Below, in pieces: positions 27,499 through 36,033 of a stretch of DNA of 57,864 bases. Both the position numbers and the translations under genes were made by a program. Within the stretch, counting starts at the first letter, position 1; every line of letters starts with the position of its first letter. Source of the stretch: an uncultured Rhizobiaceae group bacterium (GTDB lineage Bacteria; Pseudomonadota; Alphaproteobacteria; Rhizobiales; Rhizobiaceae); assembly GCA_947501445.1 (NCBI GenBank), contig CANMVS010000027.1:1-57864 (forward strand). Reading direction: 5' to 3'. Below the pieces are notes generated by a model. The model worked only from the letters and a program-made list of their open reading frames with translations, was not told where the DNA came from and made no database searches.

Positions 27499-27900
27499 AT
27501 GCCAAAAACAACTTTTTCTGTACTGAAAACCGTTCGCTCAAAGACAGCCATGACCCTGTATGCGATTGTCCTTGCCATACCGGTGTTTAGCATCAACGCT
27601 TTCGCCACCGACACGGTTACGGTCGCGATTTTGGCGACACCATCGGCGGATGGTGCACAGGCACGTAAGCAATTCAGCGAAAAGATAAACCCGCTCGGCA
27701 TAAAGGCGGGAATCACCAATATCAACGGTATCCGAGCCGCCGGATCGCTGGTTGGCAACTCCGACTATGGCAGCGTGTTCATGTTGGACTTTGCCTCCAG
27801 GGGCGATGCCGAGGCATTTTTTGAAAGTACTGAATATAAGGCGTTAATCCCGCTCAGAGACGCCGGCTATGACAAATATGACGTGTTGATCGGCCAGTAA
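27499..27900 (+). CDS. Exported DUF1330-like protein
   Basis: About 133 residues. The N-terminal 36 residues form a signal peptide (charged start, hydrophobic TAMTLYAIVLAIPVFSI, then NAFA). The mature part looks like a ferredoxin-fold DUF1330 domain, with GSVFMLDFASRGDAEAFFES followed by TEYKALIPLRDAGY. DUF1330 proteins are usually cytosolic and under 100 residues, so an exported version is unusual. Biochemical role is unknown. The ATG at 27499 is preferred over a GTG five codons earlier, which overlaps the operator. A DUF4345 gene follows 76 bp later, probably in the same TetR-controlled transcript. Confidence 0.78.
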   Translation: MPKTTFSVLKTVRSKTAMTLYAIVLAIPVFSINAFATDTVTVAILATPSADGAQARKQFSEKINPLGIKAGITNINGIRAAGSLVGNSDYGSVFMLDFASRGDAEAFFESTEYKALIPLRDAGYDKYDVLIGQ

Positions 27901-27976
27901 TTTTGGTCAGTGCCGTCGAATGGCGAGACGAGCGTAATGCCACATCCATTCGGTGAGCATTGGAAAGGACAGTAAG

Positions 27977-28396
27977 ATGAAAGATGTCAAACTGCTGGCC
28001 GTGCGCGCCGGAACCGGTTTTTTTGCCCTGATTGCGATCGCAACTGGCATAAAGCAGCTCTACAATGGTGCCGTCGGTGCATTGGGGGACACTGCAGCTG
28101 GACTGGCGACCGCACAGGAGTTAGCCGGTCTCGATAATGATTTGCGGTTTCTGGCGATGGGATGGCTTATCATCGGCATTGCCATGGCGGTGGGTGCCTT
28201 GCTACCGCGTCGATATCCGGATTTTATTCTCCTGGGACTATCCGTAGTCGTTTTTGGTGGCTTTGCCCGTCTTTACGGGTTTACCGAATTTGGACCTATC
28301 CCGGGTGAATACGCACCAATTGCGATCGAATTCATAATTGGAACGCCGCTTCTGATTATGCATTTGCTGTGGAGGCGGCAACCAGAGAGTGAATAG
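27977..28396 (+). CDS. DUF4345-family membrane protein
   Basis: A 139-residue protein with four transmembrane helices, matching the DUF4345 layout. A short helix 1 (LLAVRAGTGFFALIAIATGI) is followed by a loop, and then by DNDLRFLAMGWLIIGIAMAV, where Asp-Asn/Arg-Phe and the Gly-Trp pair are typical. GFARLYGFTEFGPIPGEYAP precedes the last helix. No biochemical function is known. The ATG at 27977, with GGAAAGGACAG upstream, is better than a start eight codons earlier. It is probably co-regulated with the DUF1330 gene. Confidence 0.83.
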   Translation: MKDVKLLAVRAGTGFFALIAIATGIKQLYNGAVGALGDTAAGLATAQELAGLDNDLRFLAMGWLIIGIAMAVGALLPRRYPDFILLGLSVVVFGGFARLYGFTEFGPIPGEYAPIAIEFIIGTPLLIMHLLWRRQPESE

Positions 28397-28790
28397 CCGA
28401 CAGCGGGAATGGACGCCACGCCGGTGCATCCCAGATTTGCTGACGATTGTCCAGTGACCGCAAAGTCCCGCAACCCATTCATTCGAAACGATTTGAGATG
28501 GCGGGGTGTGCCGGAAGCGTTTGACCCGCACAAGACACGCCATGATCGCGTCGTTTGCTTGTCACGAACGGGTGGGTTTGATCGTAATCCCGGTGCTTGG
28601 TGGCTTATCGTGACGAGCCGGACACCTGATAGACAATATGGTTGAAAAGTTGCAAAGCTGTCGATGTTTCGCAACCATTTCTGACGACTGTGCCCATACA
28701 TTCATGTCGGTAATCTGAATCGCAGCGACTGTGATCTTCTGGATCAATCAATTGGTTCTGACCCTGATCTTTGAGTGTGCGCAGATGCAT
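28397..28790. other. 394-bp intergenic stretch with no recognisable gene
   Basis: This stretch lies between the stop codons of the convergent DUF4345 and PfkB genes. Short open frames on both strands have no recognisable family. I see no strong terminator hairpin and no family 1 or 2 repeat. Given the size, it may contain gene debris, but nothing can be named. Confidence 0.35.
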
Positions 28791-29789
28791 TCAGGCGCTG
28801 ATCAACCCCGCATCGATGCCCTGTTGTTTCAGGGAATGATGTGGGCGGGGGCCGATTTGCTGGATCACCAGCCCGGCGGCAAGGCTGCCAAGTTTTGCAC
28901 AGTCTTCCAGGGACCTGTCATTGGTATATCCGTAGAGAAAACCGGAAGCATAAAGGTCACCTGCACCAGTCGTATCCACCAGTTCACTGATGTCGATGGC
29001 ACAAACCTGTACCCGTTCGCCCTTGCGCGCGACAATTGAGCCACGTTCGCCCAGCGTGATGATGGCCAGTTTGCAATCGGCCTCCATCGCATCGATGGCC
29101 GCTTCAAGCGATGAAGTCTGGTATAACGACATGGCCTCATGCTCATTGGCAAAGACAATATCCACAGTACCGCTGCGCATCAATTGCAGGAATTCGTCCC
29201 GGTAGCGATCCACACAGAATGGATCTGAAAGGGTCATTGAAACCTCCCGGCCATTCTCATGGGCAATGCGCGCGCAAGTGCGGATGGCTTCTTTTGCCCT
29301 TGGCGGGTCCCACAGATAGCCTTCAAAATAGGTGACCCTGGCAGCAGCCACGATGTCGGCATCAACATCCTCTGGCCCAAGTTCCACGCAGGCACCCAGA
29401 TAGGTATTCATTGACCGCTCACCATCGGGCGTCACAAAGATCATGGAGCGTGCCGTTGGCGGAGGACCATCCAGAGGTTCGGTTTTGAAGATCACACCCT
29501 GTGCCGTGATGTCGTGTTCATAGATTGTGCCCAGCTGATCACGGGCAACCTTGCCAAAATAGGCTGAACGGCCACCAAAACTGGCAATGCCGGCAGCTGT
29601 ATTGCCAGCGCTGCCACCCGAGGCTTCAATGGCCGGGCCCATGCGGCTGTACAATAGCTCAGCCCGTTCGGCATCAATGAGATTCATTGCGGCTTTGGTG
29701 ATGTCATTGTCGATCAGAAAACGATCTTCGCAGCGGGCGATAATATCGACAATGGCATTGCCAATGCAAAGAACATCAAGTTCGGCCAT
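28791..29789 (-). CDS. PfkB-family carbohydrate/nucleoside kinase (adenosine-kinase-like)
   Basis: A 332-residue ribokinase-fold kinase. The N-terminal GNAIVDIIARCEDRFL, the glycine-rich lid GGSAGNTAAGIASFGGRSAY and the C-terminal signature VDTTGAGDLYASGFLYGY (anion hole and catalytic Asp) are clear. The spacing and the IEASGGSAGNTA substrate segment resemble the alphaproteobacterial adenosine-kinase-like group more than fructokinases, but substrate is not proven. It is a single gene divergent from the CysZ-like gene. Confidence 0.9.
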   Translation of the reverse strand: MAELDVLCIGNAIVDIIARCEDRFLIDNDITKAAMNLIDAERAELLYSRMGPAIEASGGSAGNTAAGIASFGGRSAYFGKVARDQLGTIYEHDITAQGVIFKTEPLDGPPPTARSMIFVTPDGERSMNTYLGACVELGPEDVDADIVAAARVTYFEGYLWDPPRAKEAIRTCARIAHENGREVSMTLSDPFCVDRYRDEFLQLMRSGTVDIVFANEHEAMSLYQTSSLEAAIDAMEADCKLAIITLGERGSIVARKGERVQVCAIDISELVDTTGAGDLYASGFLYGYTNDRSLEDCAKLGSLAAGLVIQQIGPRPHHSLKQQGIDAGLISA

Positions 29790-30006
29790 GGGTGTGCGGG
29801 CTCCGGTTTATTTTACCACGCCCACGGTCCTAGAACATGTTCTTTGCAATTGAAACCACTGTATGCGGAAAATGACGGCAACCGTCATGCGCGCTCGTAC
29901 AGTTGTTGTCGAATTGGTGGCAAACCGGCGGGTTATTGCGCTCCACCGCGTTGAATCTGCCAATTCGATCACTATGTGGATTGAATGAGCGAGCGGGAAT
30001 ATATCT

Positions 30007-30723
30007 ATGATCATTGAGGCAGCGCGTCTGGCGGGACGCAACCTATTGGCACAGGATACGCGTTCAGCGTTCTGGAAAATTCTTGGCATAACCCTATTGA
30101 TGCTTGTGGGCATGTGGATGTTGTTGCGCAACATATTCATGACCTATGCATGGCCATGGGTGGAGCAGCTGCTGCCCGGTATCCCCGATTGGGCCGGGTG
30201 GTTGGGCTTTCTATTCGGGCTGTTTGCCAGTCTTGGACTGGCGGCCGGGCTGGCGTTGCTCATCGCGCCCACCACTGCCGTTGTTGCCGGTTTCTTCCTT
30301 GATGGCGTTGCTGAAATTATAGAAAAACGTGATTATCCGCAGGACCGGCCAGGTGTTGCCATGCCCGTTGGGCAAGCGATTATCTACACGCTGAAATTTC
30401 TTGGCGTGATCATCGTCGGAAATATTTTTGCATTGTTGCTGCTGCTTATTCCGGGCGTCAACATAGTCGCATTTTTGTTGGTCAATGGTTACCTGTTTGG
30501 CCGCGAGTTTTTCGAATTCGCTGCCCTGCGGTATCGCAGTCAGGACGAAGTACGCCAGATGCGCTCAAAATACCGTGCCAGAATATTTCTGGCAGGCCTG
30601 CTGATCGCTGCCTTTCTGTCTGTGCCGCTGCTCAACCTGTTAACACCCCTGTTTGCTGCCGGGCTCATGGTGCATCTGCACAAGATGTTGTCAGCAAATG
30701 ATCAGGCTTTCGCCTTGCGCTAG
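30007..30723 (+). CDS. EI24/CysZ-family membrane protein
   Basis: A 238-residue inner-membrane protein with several long hydrophobic segments. The EI24/CysZ pattern is seen in APTTAVVAGFFLDGVAEIIE and in LLLIPGVNIVAFLLVNGYLF followed by GREFFEFAALRYR. CysZ proteins transport sulfate for cysteine synthesis, but alphaproteobacterial members are often annotated only by family. No sulfur-assimilation genes are nearby, so the substrate is open. The ATG at 30007 fits the amphipathic N-terminus. Confidence 0.87.
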   Translation: MIIEAARLAGRNLLAQDTRSAFWKILGITLLMLVGMWMLLRNIFMTYAWPWVEQLLPGIPDWAGWLGFLFGLFASLGLAAGLALLIAPTTAVVAGFFLDGVAEIIEKRDYPQDRPGVAMPVGQAIIYTLKFLGVIIVGNIFALLLLLIPGVNIVAFLLVNGYLFGREFFEFAALRYRSQDEVRQMRSKYRARIFLAGLLIAAFLSVPLLNLLTPLFAAGLMVHLHKMLSANDQAFALR

Positions 30724-30888
30724 TGGACCCGAAGGGCGGGTTTACAGGCCCACCGGATGCGTTGCGCGATGTTTGTGATGAAAATAACGGCACATCACGC
30801 GCCTACCCGGATGAACCTGCAAATCCGTCTATGGGCATCATCTGTCTCGATCAATCCACTAGGAAGGCAATGCCGTAGAAAGAGGGCT

Positions 30889-31863
30889 CTACCGGTTATC
30901 ATCTATCGTGATAACAAGTTTACCCAGAGCCCGTCCCCCGCCAAGGCTTTTCAGCGCAACCGGAGCTTCGCTCAACGTGTAGGTCCTGTCGATGACGGGG
31001 GATATTCGCCCTTCGACGATCAAGTCTGCGACCTCATTAAGGTGCTGGCGATTTTGCTGCACGGCAAGAATGCCGATGGTCTGCTTTGTAAACATTGTGC
31101 GGGCAGTACCAAGGCTTGCCACCTGAAGAATGGCCGACATTTTTCCGCCGACAAGCAAATACGTGCCGCTGGGCCGCATTGCACGCCGGCAATCGAATAC
31201 CGACCGGGTGGCTACCAGATCGATGATGAGATCATATTGCTTTTGATCCCTTGTGAAATCCTGTCTGGTATAATCAATGACATGGTCAGCACCCAAGGTC
31301 TCAAGTGTGCTCAGTTTTGCCGCACTATCGACGCCTGTCACCTCTGCGCCCAGCATTTTGGCAATTTGAACGGCAAATGTGCCTGCACCACCACCTGCCC
31401 CATTGATGAGAACTGTTTGTCCTGGCTGCAGATTGCCCTTGTCGCGAATGGCCTGCAGGGCAATGGTGCCAGCCTGGGGGGCAGCGGCTGCTTCCACAAA
31501 AGTCATGCCCGCCGGTTTATGCGTCAGAACGCTCTCGGGCACACTTGCATAATCGGCCAGACCGCCCATGTGATCGAAAATATCTCCGAACACCGCATCA
31601 CCCGGATTGAACGCTTTGACATTGCTTCCCACAGCCTCGACGGTGCCGGCGATATCAGAGCCCAATATTGACCGCCTTGGGGAAAAAAGCCCGAAAATGC
31701 GAGTATAGAGTGGCTTGCCGGTCAACAGCTCGAAGTCCGATGCGTTTAAAGACACCGTATGAATTTTCACCAGCACCTCATCGTTTTTTGGAACCGGTTT
31801 GGCCACGTCCTCCAGCTTCAAAACATCCGGTGCGCCGTATTGATGATAAGTAACAGCTCTCAT
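30889..31863 (-). CDS. Zinc-independent MDR-family NAD(P)H oxidoreductase (quinone-oxidoreductase-like)
   Basis: A 324-residue medium-chain dehydrogenase/reductase. It begins MRAVTYHQYGAPDVLKLEDV and has VLVKIHTVSLNASDFELLTG, LGSDIAGTVEAVGSNVKAFN and the NAD(P)-binding VLINGAGGGAGTFAVQIAKM. The structural and catalytic zinc ligands of alcohol dehydrogenases are absent, so it belongs to the quinone reductase/enone reductase branch. The substrate is unknown. It is 88 bp upstream of the GntR gene on the same strand, with no clear functional tie. Confidence 0.9.
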   Translation of the reverse strand: MRAVTYHQYGAPDVLKLEDVAKPVPKNDEVLVKIHTVSLNASDFELLTGKPLYTRIFGLFSPRRSILGSDIAGTVEAVGSNVKAFNPGDAVFGDIFDHMGGLADYASVPESVLTHKPAGMTFVEAAAAPQAGTIALQAIRDKGNLQPGQTVLINGAGGGAGTFAVQIAKMLGAEVTGVDSAAKLSTLETLGADHVIDYTRQDFTRDQKQYDLIIDLVATRSVFDCRRAMRPSGTYLLVGGKMSAILQVASLGTARTMFTKQTIGILAVQQNRQHLNEVADLIVEGRISPVIDRTYTLSEAPVALKSLGGGRALGKLVITIDDNR

Positions 31864-31951
31864 ATTCTGCTCCGGGCAGATTGAAGTATGGTTCTTCCCG
31901 TCGGGCCGAAACCTGCAGAAAGGTCTGTTGCACTTTCAAAGGCACAGATAA

Positions 31952-32671
31952 TCAGCTGGCGCCAAGAATGCTTGCCAGGTCGTCCAGCGGTGGTTTGCGG
32001 ACATCCATATTCAGGCCATTTTGAATATGATTCAGGTGCGTAATCACAAGGCTTTCGGCGCGTTCGGGGTCATGATCGTGTATTGCGTCAAGAATTTTCG
32101 CATGTTCATCATCGGGACAGCTGGCGTTTCCTGATGAGCCGAACAGGCCAACAATCAATGAAGTGCGGGTGACCAGCTCGTGCATCACACGTGATATCAC
32201 CACATTGCCGGAGGCCTGCGCGAGCTTGACGTGAAATTCTCCCGACAGCCGGATTACCTCGGTCCGTTCATTCCCTTGACGCGCGGAATCTTCCAGCGCG
32301 ATATGTTCTGACAGAATCTGAAGTCCCGCATCTCCCGCGCGCCCGGCCAATAGCCGAACCAGCGGCGGCTCAATCAACATGCGTGCTTCAAAAACATCAT
32401 TGGCTTCGGACTTGTCCGGACAGGACACATAGGCCCCGCGGTTTGATTGAAGGTCTATGATTCCCTGACTGGACAGCAGCAAAAGCGCTCGGCGCACCCG
32501 CATTCGGCCAACACCAAATGTTTCGCACAGCCTCGCCTCACTTAATTTGGTGTTTGGCGCCAGGCGTTGTTCCATGACGGCTTTGTAAATCCGTTCGACA
32601 ATCATTTTTTCATCCGGGTCAGACGAAAATTTCGTTTCATTGTCTTTGCTTAACTGTGTTTTGCTGCCCAC
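31952..32671 (-). CDS. GntR-family (FCD) transcriptional regulator
   Basis: A 239-residue regulator. The winged helix covers about residues 22-90 (RIYKAVMEQRLAPNTKLSEA, FGVGRMRVRRALLLLSSQGI). The FCD effector domain covers about residues 95-225 (DVFEARMLIEPPLVRLLAGR, SGEFHVKLAQASGN, with DDEHAKILDAIHDHD bringing the metal-ligand His). I prefer the GTG at 32671, preceded by GGAAGG; the open frame extends further to 32740. It diverges from the Liv-type ABC operon. A perfect 14-bp palindrome between the two is its probable operator, making it the likely local repressor. Confidence 0.92.
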   Translation of the reverse strand: MGSKTQLSKDNETKFSSDPDEKMIVERIYKAVMEQRLAPNTKLSEARLCETFGVGRMRVRRALLLLSSQGIIDLQSNRGAYVSCPDKSEANDVFEARMLIEPPLVRLLAGRAGDAGLQILSEHIALEDSARQGNERTEVIRLSGEFHVKLAQASGNVVISRVMHELVTRTSLIVGLFGSSGNASCPDDEHAKILDAIHDHDPERAESLVITHLNHIQNGLNMDVRKPPLDDLASILGAS

Positions 32672-32787
32672 AATAACACCTTCCGGTACTGTCCTGATAT
32701 TCAATCCTGTAGCTTCTGATATCGCGCAAACCGCAGGCAATTGTAAGGACTAAAATTAATTTTTGTTGTCAAAATAATTAAAAACTG

Positions 32788-32816
32788 TTGACATAGATTG
32801 TTAACAATCGTGAAAT
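32788..32816 (+). promoter_or_regulatory. Promoter with embedded GntR operator for the Liv-type operon
   Basis: A -35 box TTGACA at 32788-32793 and a -10-like TGAAAT at 32811-32816 are 17 bp apart. Between them lies the perfect 14-bp palindrome GATTGTTAACAATC (32796-32809), which fits the GntR-type pattern TTGT-AACAA. An operator inside the promoter spacer would block RNA polymerase. The sequences are seen directly; regulation is inferred. Confidence 0.6.
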
Positions 32817-32904
32817 GCCTGGGCGGCAGGAATGGATGTTCCATCAAACTGCCTGCCAAAAAAGGGCACAAAGCGTCCCATTCGAATTCAACAGGAGGTT
32901 AGGA

Positions 32905-34092
32905 ATGCTACGAAGAACACTTATTAAAGCGACTTTGACTGCTGCGGCCGTCAGTGCGCTACTGACAACCACCGCCCTTGCGGAAAATCCAATACTGAAA
33001 ATTGGCTTTGTCGGCGTAACAAGTGGTCCGGCGGCCTCTTGGGGAATTTCTAACCAGCGCTCGATGGAAACACGCGCAGCCTGGATCAATGAGACCGGTG
33101 GCTACAAAATCGGTGACACAACCTACGATATTGAAATCGTATCCTTCGACGATCAAAAGGACCCCAAGCGGGCGATCGCCGGTATGGAGAAAATGGCTCA
33201 GGAGGGTATTCACTACGTTGTTGGTCCCAATGTGGATGATGGTGCCGCAGCCGTTCGTCCGGTGGCAGAGGCAAATGGAATTATGTATTTTCCATATGCG
33301 TTCCCCAAAAGCCTCTATCAGGCACCCGCGTCAAACGCGGTCCTTGGTATGGTGGCCAATTATCAATCCGGTCCGGCGATCTACCAGTATCTGAAGGACA
33401 AGGAAGGCGTTAAGACGGTTGCATTCATCGCTGCCAATGAATCTGACCCGCTGAGCCAGCGCGATGGCGGTGTGGCTGCTGCTAAGGCGCTTGGCCTTGA
33501 AGTTGTATCCGACAATGTGACCTATCAGGTCGATACGACAGATTTTACGCCGGTTTTGACACCTGTCATGCGCGCGCGTCCCGATCTGCTGGTCCTTTCG
33601 GGGGTGTCACCTGCCAATGCACCACAATTGATCCGCTCCGCCCGTGAGTTGGGCTTTCAGGGGCTTATTTCCACAGAGACGGCGCAGGACGCTGGTGTTC
33701 TGTCTGAAGGAGCCGGGGACCTGGCAAACGGATTTATCTCCGTTGGCGGCGCCTCAACACCCGAGCTCGCATCGCCCATGATGAACGAATTCGTCAAGCG
33801 CTATACAGATATGTTTGGTGAGTATAATGACGAATCCAATACCAAGGTCTACGCGCTGGAATATATCCTTGAAACGCTCAAGGCCAATCCATCCGGGCTT
33901 ACTGACGTGAGTGCTTTCCAGTCGACAATGGACACATTCGAAGCGCCAAACCCCTATATGAACGGGGATGCAAAAATGCGCTATGTTGGAATGACGTCAT
34001 TTGGTCAACGCCGACAGGTTGCAGTGCCGCTGGTCGTTAACGTTTATAACGACGGTGCCTTTGAAACGCTTTTCATTGCTGAAGTAGACTGA
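32905..34092 (+). CDS. Liv/urea-type ABC transporter substrate-binding protein
   Basis: A periplasmic receptor of the type I LivK/AmiC family, 395 residues. Its signal peptide spans residues 1-26 (LLTTTALA before the mature start ENPILKIGFVG). The mature part has VTSGPAASWGISNQRSMETR, FDDQKDPKRAIAGMEKMAQE, GPNVDDGAAAVRPVAEANGI and VLSGVSPANAPQLIRSAREL, all usual for branched-chain amino acid, amide or aromatic-acid receptors. Start chosen at 32905, with AGGAGG 6 bp before. It is first gene of a full five-gene transporter; the racemase at the operon end hints at a chiral amide or amino-acid-like ligand (inference). Confidence 0.93.
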   Translation: MLRRTLIKATLTAAAVSALLTTTALAENPILKIGFVGVTSGPAASWGISNQRSMETRAAWINETGGYKIGDTTYDIEIVSFDDQKDPKRAIAGMEKMAQEGIHYVVGPNVDDGAAAVRPVAEANGIMYFPYAFPKSLYQAPASNAVLGMVANYQSGPAIYQYLKDKEGVKTVAFIAANESDPLSQRDGGVAAAKALGLEVVSDNVTYQVDTTDFTPVLTPVMRARPDLLVLSGVSPANAPQLIRSARELGFQGLISTETAQDAGVLSEGAGDLANGFISVGGASTPELASPMMNEFVKRYTDMFGEYNDESNTKVYALEYILETLKANPSGLTDVSAFQSTMDTFEAPNPYMNGDAKMRYVGMTSFGQRRQVAVPLVVNVYNDGAFETLFIAEVD

Positions 34093-34133
34093 GCCTTCCC
34101 TGTCGGCACACAGGCTATAATCGGATGGCAAAT

Positions 34134-34154
34134 CCCGGGCTGTCGAGGCCCGGG
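34134..34154 (+). terminator. Intercistronic hairpin between receptor and permease genes
   Basis: A perfect 7-bp GC stem, CCCGGGC / GCCCGGG, with a 7-nt loop, followed by TTCATTTTT. It sits 42 bp after the substrate-binding protein stop and 25 bp before the permease start. Such hairpins stabilise or terminate the receptor mRNA so that receptor is made in excess of membrane subunits. The structure is seen directly; the effect is inferred. Confidence 0.6.
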
Positions 34155-34178
34155 TTCATTTTTCGGAAGAAAGAACCA

Positions 34179-35048
34179 ATGGAACAGATACTGGCGAATG
34201 GCGTCTATCTGGGGTCCCAATATGCGATGATCGCACTTGGACTGACCTTGATCTTCGCACTTATGAATGTCCTCAATTTTGCCCATGGTCAGATGTATGT
34301 GATCGGTGGTTTTGTAACCTATACGTTTTACGGTCAATGGGGTGTGCCGTTTATACTCGCACTGGTGATGTCCTGCGTCACCCTGGCGATTCTGGGCGCA
34401 TTGATCGAAAAGCTGCTGTTTGCGCCTGTCATAAAGGGATCTGCACGAGAAGAAAGCACGATGCTTCTTGCCGCCGGCATCGCATTTTTGCTGGATGCTT
34501 TGATCCTGCTGATCTTTGGTGAAAAACAGCGCGGCGTGCCGAAAATCATCGACGGTGTGTTCAATTGGGATTTCCGGTTGATCATGCCCTATGACCGTAT
34601 CCTGATCTGCGTATTGGCGATCCTGTCGATCGTCGGTTTTATCGGATTCATGCAATATTCCAAGACCGGTCGCGCCTTGCGCGCTTTGGCGCAGGATCGC
34701 ACCGCCGCGCAGCTCATGGGTGTCAATGTGGACCGTTATTCCATGATCGGCTTTGCGCTGGGTGCAATGCTCGCCGGACTTGTCGGCGGTCTTCTGGTGA
34801 CCATAACCGGGGTTAACCTGGGGATGGGTGGGCCGACCTCGATCAAGGCCTTCATGATGGTCATGATTGGTGGTGCAGGCGTTATCTCCGGGGCCATCGC
34901 CGGCGGTATCATTCTGGGCTTCATGGAAGCTATCGGACTGGCCGTTCTGTCTCAATACGGCGATATCACCTACCTGCTCATTTTTGTTTCACTGATGATT
35001 TTTCTAGCCATTCGGCCGCAGGGCCTGATGGGCAAGCCCTGGGGTTGA
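34179..35048 (+). CDS. Liv-type ABC transporter permease (LivH-like)
   Basis: A 289-residue inner-membrane permease with eight or so helices. It opens MEQILANGVYLGSQYAMIAL, then FALMNVLNFAHGQMYVIGGF, the LivH hallmark. The cytoplasmic coupling segment YSKTGRALRALAQDRTAAQL, followed by MGVNVDRYSMIGFALGA, contacts the ATPases. The frame extends back to 34125, but GGAAGAAAG points to the ATG at 34179. It pairs with the LivM-like protein encoded 4 bp downstream. Confidence 0.94.
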   Translation: MEQILANGVYLGSQYAMIALGLTLIFALMNVLNFAHGQMYVIGGFVTYTFYGQWGVPFILALVMSCVTLAILGALIEKLLFAPVIKGSAREESTMLLAAGIAFLLDALILLIFGEKQRGVPKIIDGVFNWDFRLIMPYDRILICVLAILSIVGFIGFMQYSKTGRALRALAQDRTAAQLMGVNVDRYSMIGFALGAMLAGLVGGLLVTITGVNLGMGGPTSIKAFMMVMIGGAGVISGAIAGGIILGFMEAIGLAVLSQYGDITYLLIFVSLMIFLAIRPQGLMGKPWG

Positions 35049-35052
35049 TCTG

Positions 35053-36033
35053 ATGAACAAAACATCTTCAAAACAGCTTCTCGGCGTCGCAATATTCCTC
35101 ATCGCAATATTCATAGGCGTGCCATTGGCCATCAGCCTGACAGGGCGTTGGGACTTTTATTTCACGCTGACATCGGTTGCCTTGCTGGCCATTGCCAGTG
35201 CCGGGGTCTGGCTGACGTTCTATATAGGCCGCATCAATATCGGACAGGGCGCCTTTGCATTGATCGGGGCTTATGTCTCGGCAATTCTTGTTGTCAAAGG
35301 TGGTATATCGTTCTGGATTTCGCTGCCGGCGGCAGGAATATTCGCAGCGATCGTGGCTGTTATAATCGGCCTGCCGATCCTGAGGCTTCGCGGCGTTTAT
35401 TTCGCAATGATCACACTGGTTCTGACCCAGGTCGTTACGCTGACGGCACTCGCCCTGCCAATCACCAATGGTGCCAAGGGCATCTCATCCATTCCACTGC
35501 CTTCCGGGGTGTCACTCTTCGGAATTCCGATCATTCCGGAATTTGCAGCGATGGAAAACACCAAACTGGCGTTTTATTATACCGCCTGCATCCTGATGGT
35601 CGTGACCTATGCGGCATTGTACCGGTTGGTCAATTCCCGTCTTGGGCACCTGTGCCGGTCGATGCAGCAAAACGAAGAGCTGGCCAGTTCTATCGGTGTG
35701 AACATTGCCCACATCCGCATTGTGATATTTGCAATTTCGTCCTTCTTTGGCGGCATCGGTGGCGCGATGTTCGGCTCCATTGCACAATCGGTCTACCCTT
35801 CCAGTTTTCAGGTGGCGGATTCTGTAAATTTCATGCTGAATTGCTTTCTGGGTGGCCTGGGCTACGTGTTTGGTCCGATGCTCGGTACGCTCGTGCTCTA
35901 TTTCGGATGGGACCTTCTGTTCGAACTCGGCAAATACCAATTGCTGATCTATTCCATCATCCTGATTGCCGTGATCCGCTTTCTGCCCAATGGCTTGCTG
36001 AGCCTGCGCATTGGCAAGGGAGGTCAATCATGA
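35053..36033 (+). CDS. Liv-type ABC transporter permease (LivM-like)
   Basis: A 326-residue second permease. LivM marks are VWLTFYIGRINIGQGAFALI, IIGLPILRLRGVYFAMITLV and the coupling helix LVNSRLGHLCRSMQQNEELA followed by SSIGVNIAHIRIVIFAISSF. The late GSIAQSVYPSSFQVADSVNF and PNGLLSLR are also typical. The stop overlaps the start of the next gene by 4 bp. The downstream ATPase frame stays open right through this gene, which is coincidental. Confidence 0.94.
   Translation: MNKTSSKQLLGVAIFLIAIFIGVPLAISLTGRWDFYFTLTSVALLAIASAGVWLTFYIGRINIGQGAFALIGAYVSAILVVKGGISFWISLPAAGIFAAIVAVIIGLPILRLRGVYFAMITLVLTQVVTLTALALPITNGAKGISSIPLPSGVSLFGIPIIPEFAAMENTKLAFYYTACILMVVTYAALYRLVNSRLGHLCRSMQQNEELASSIGVNIAHIRIVIFAISSFFGGIGGAMFGSIAQSVYPSSFQVADSVNFMLNCFLGGLGYVFGPMLGTLVLYFGWDLLFELGKYQLLIYSIILIAVIRFLPNGLLSLRIGKGGQS

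Noticed and set aside
30757-31671. Rightward 304-codon frame over the MDR oxidoreductase
   Set aside because: The minus strand carries a full MDR protein with cofactor motifs. The plus-strand product is Cys-rich and has no family.
34044-34955. Leftward 303-codon frame over the LivH-like gene
   Set aside because: It is the antisense shadow of a conserved permease, giving a His/Gln/Asp-rich product with no signature.
35148-36029. Upstream extension of the LivG-like frame through the whole LivM-like gene
   Set aside because: The LivM-like protein is plainly coded in another frame, and the ATPase family starts at the ATG in the 4-bp overlap. The open extension is chance.
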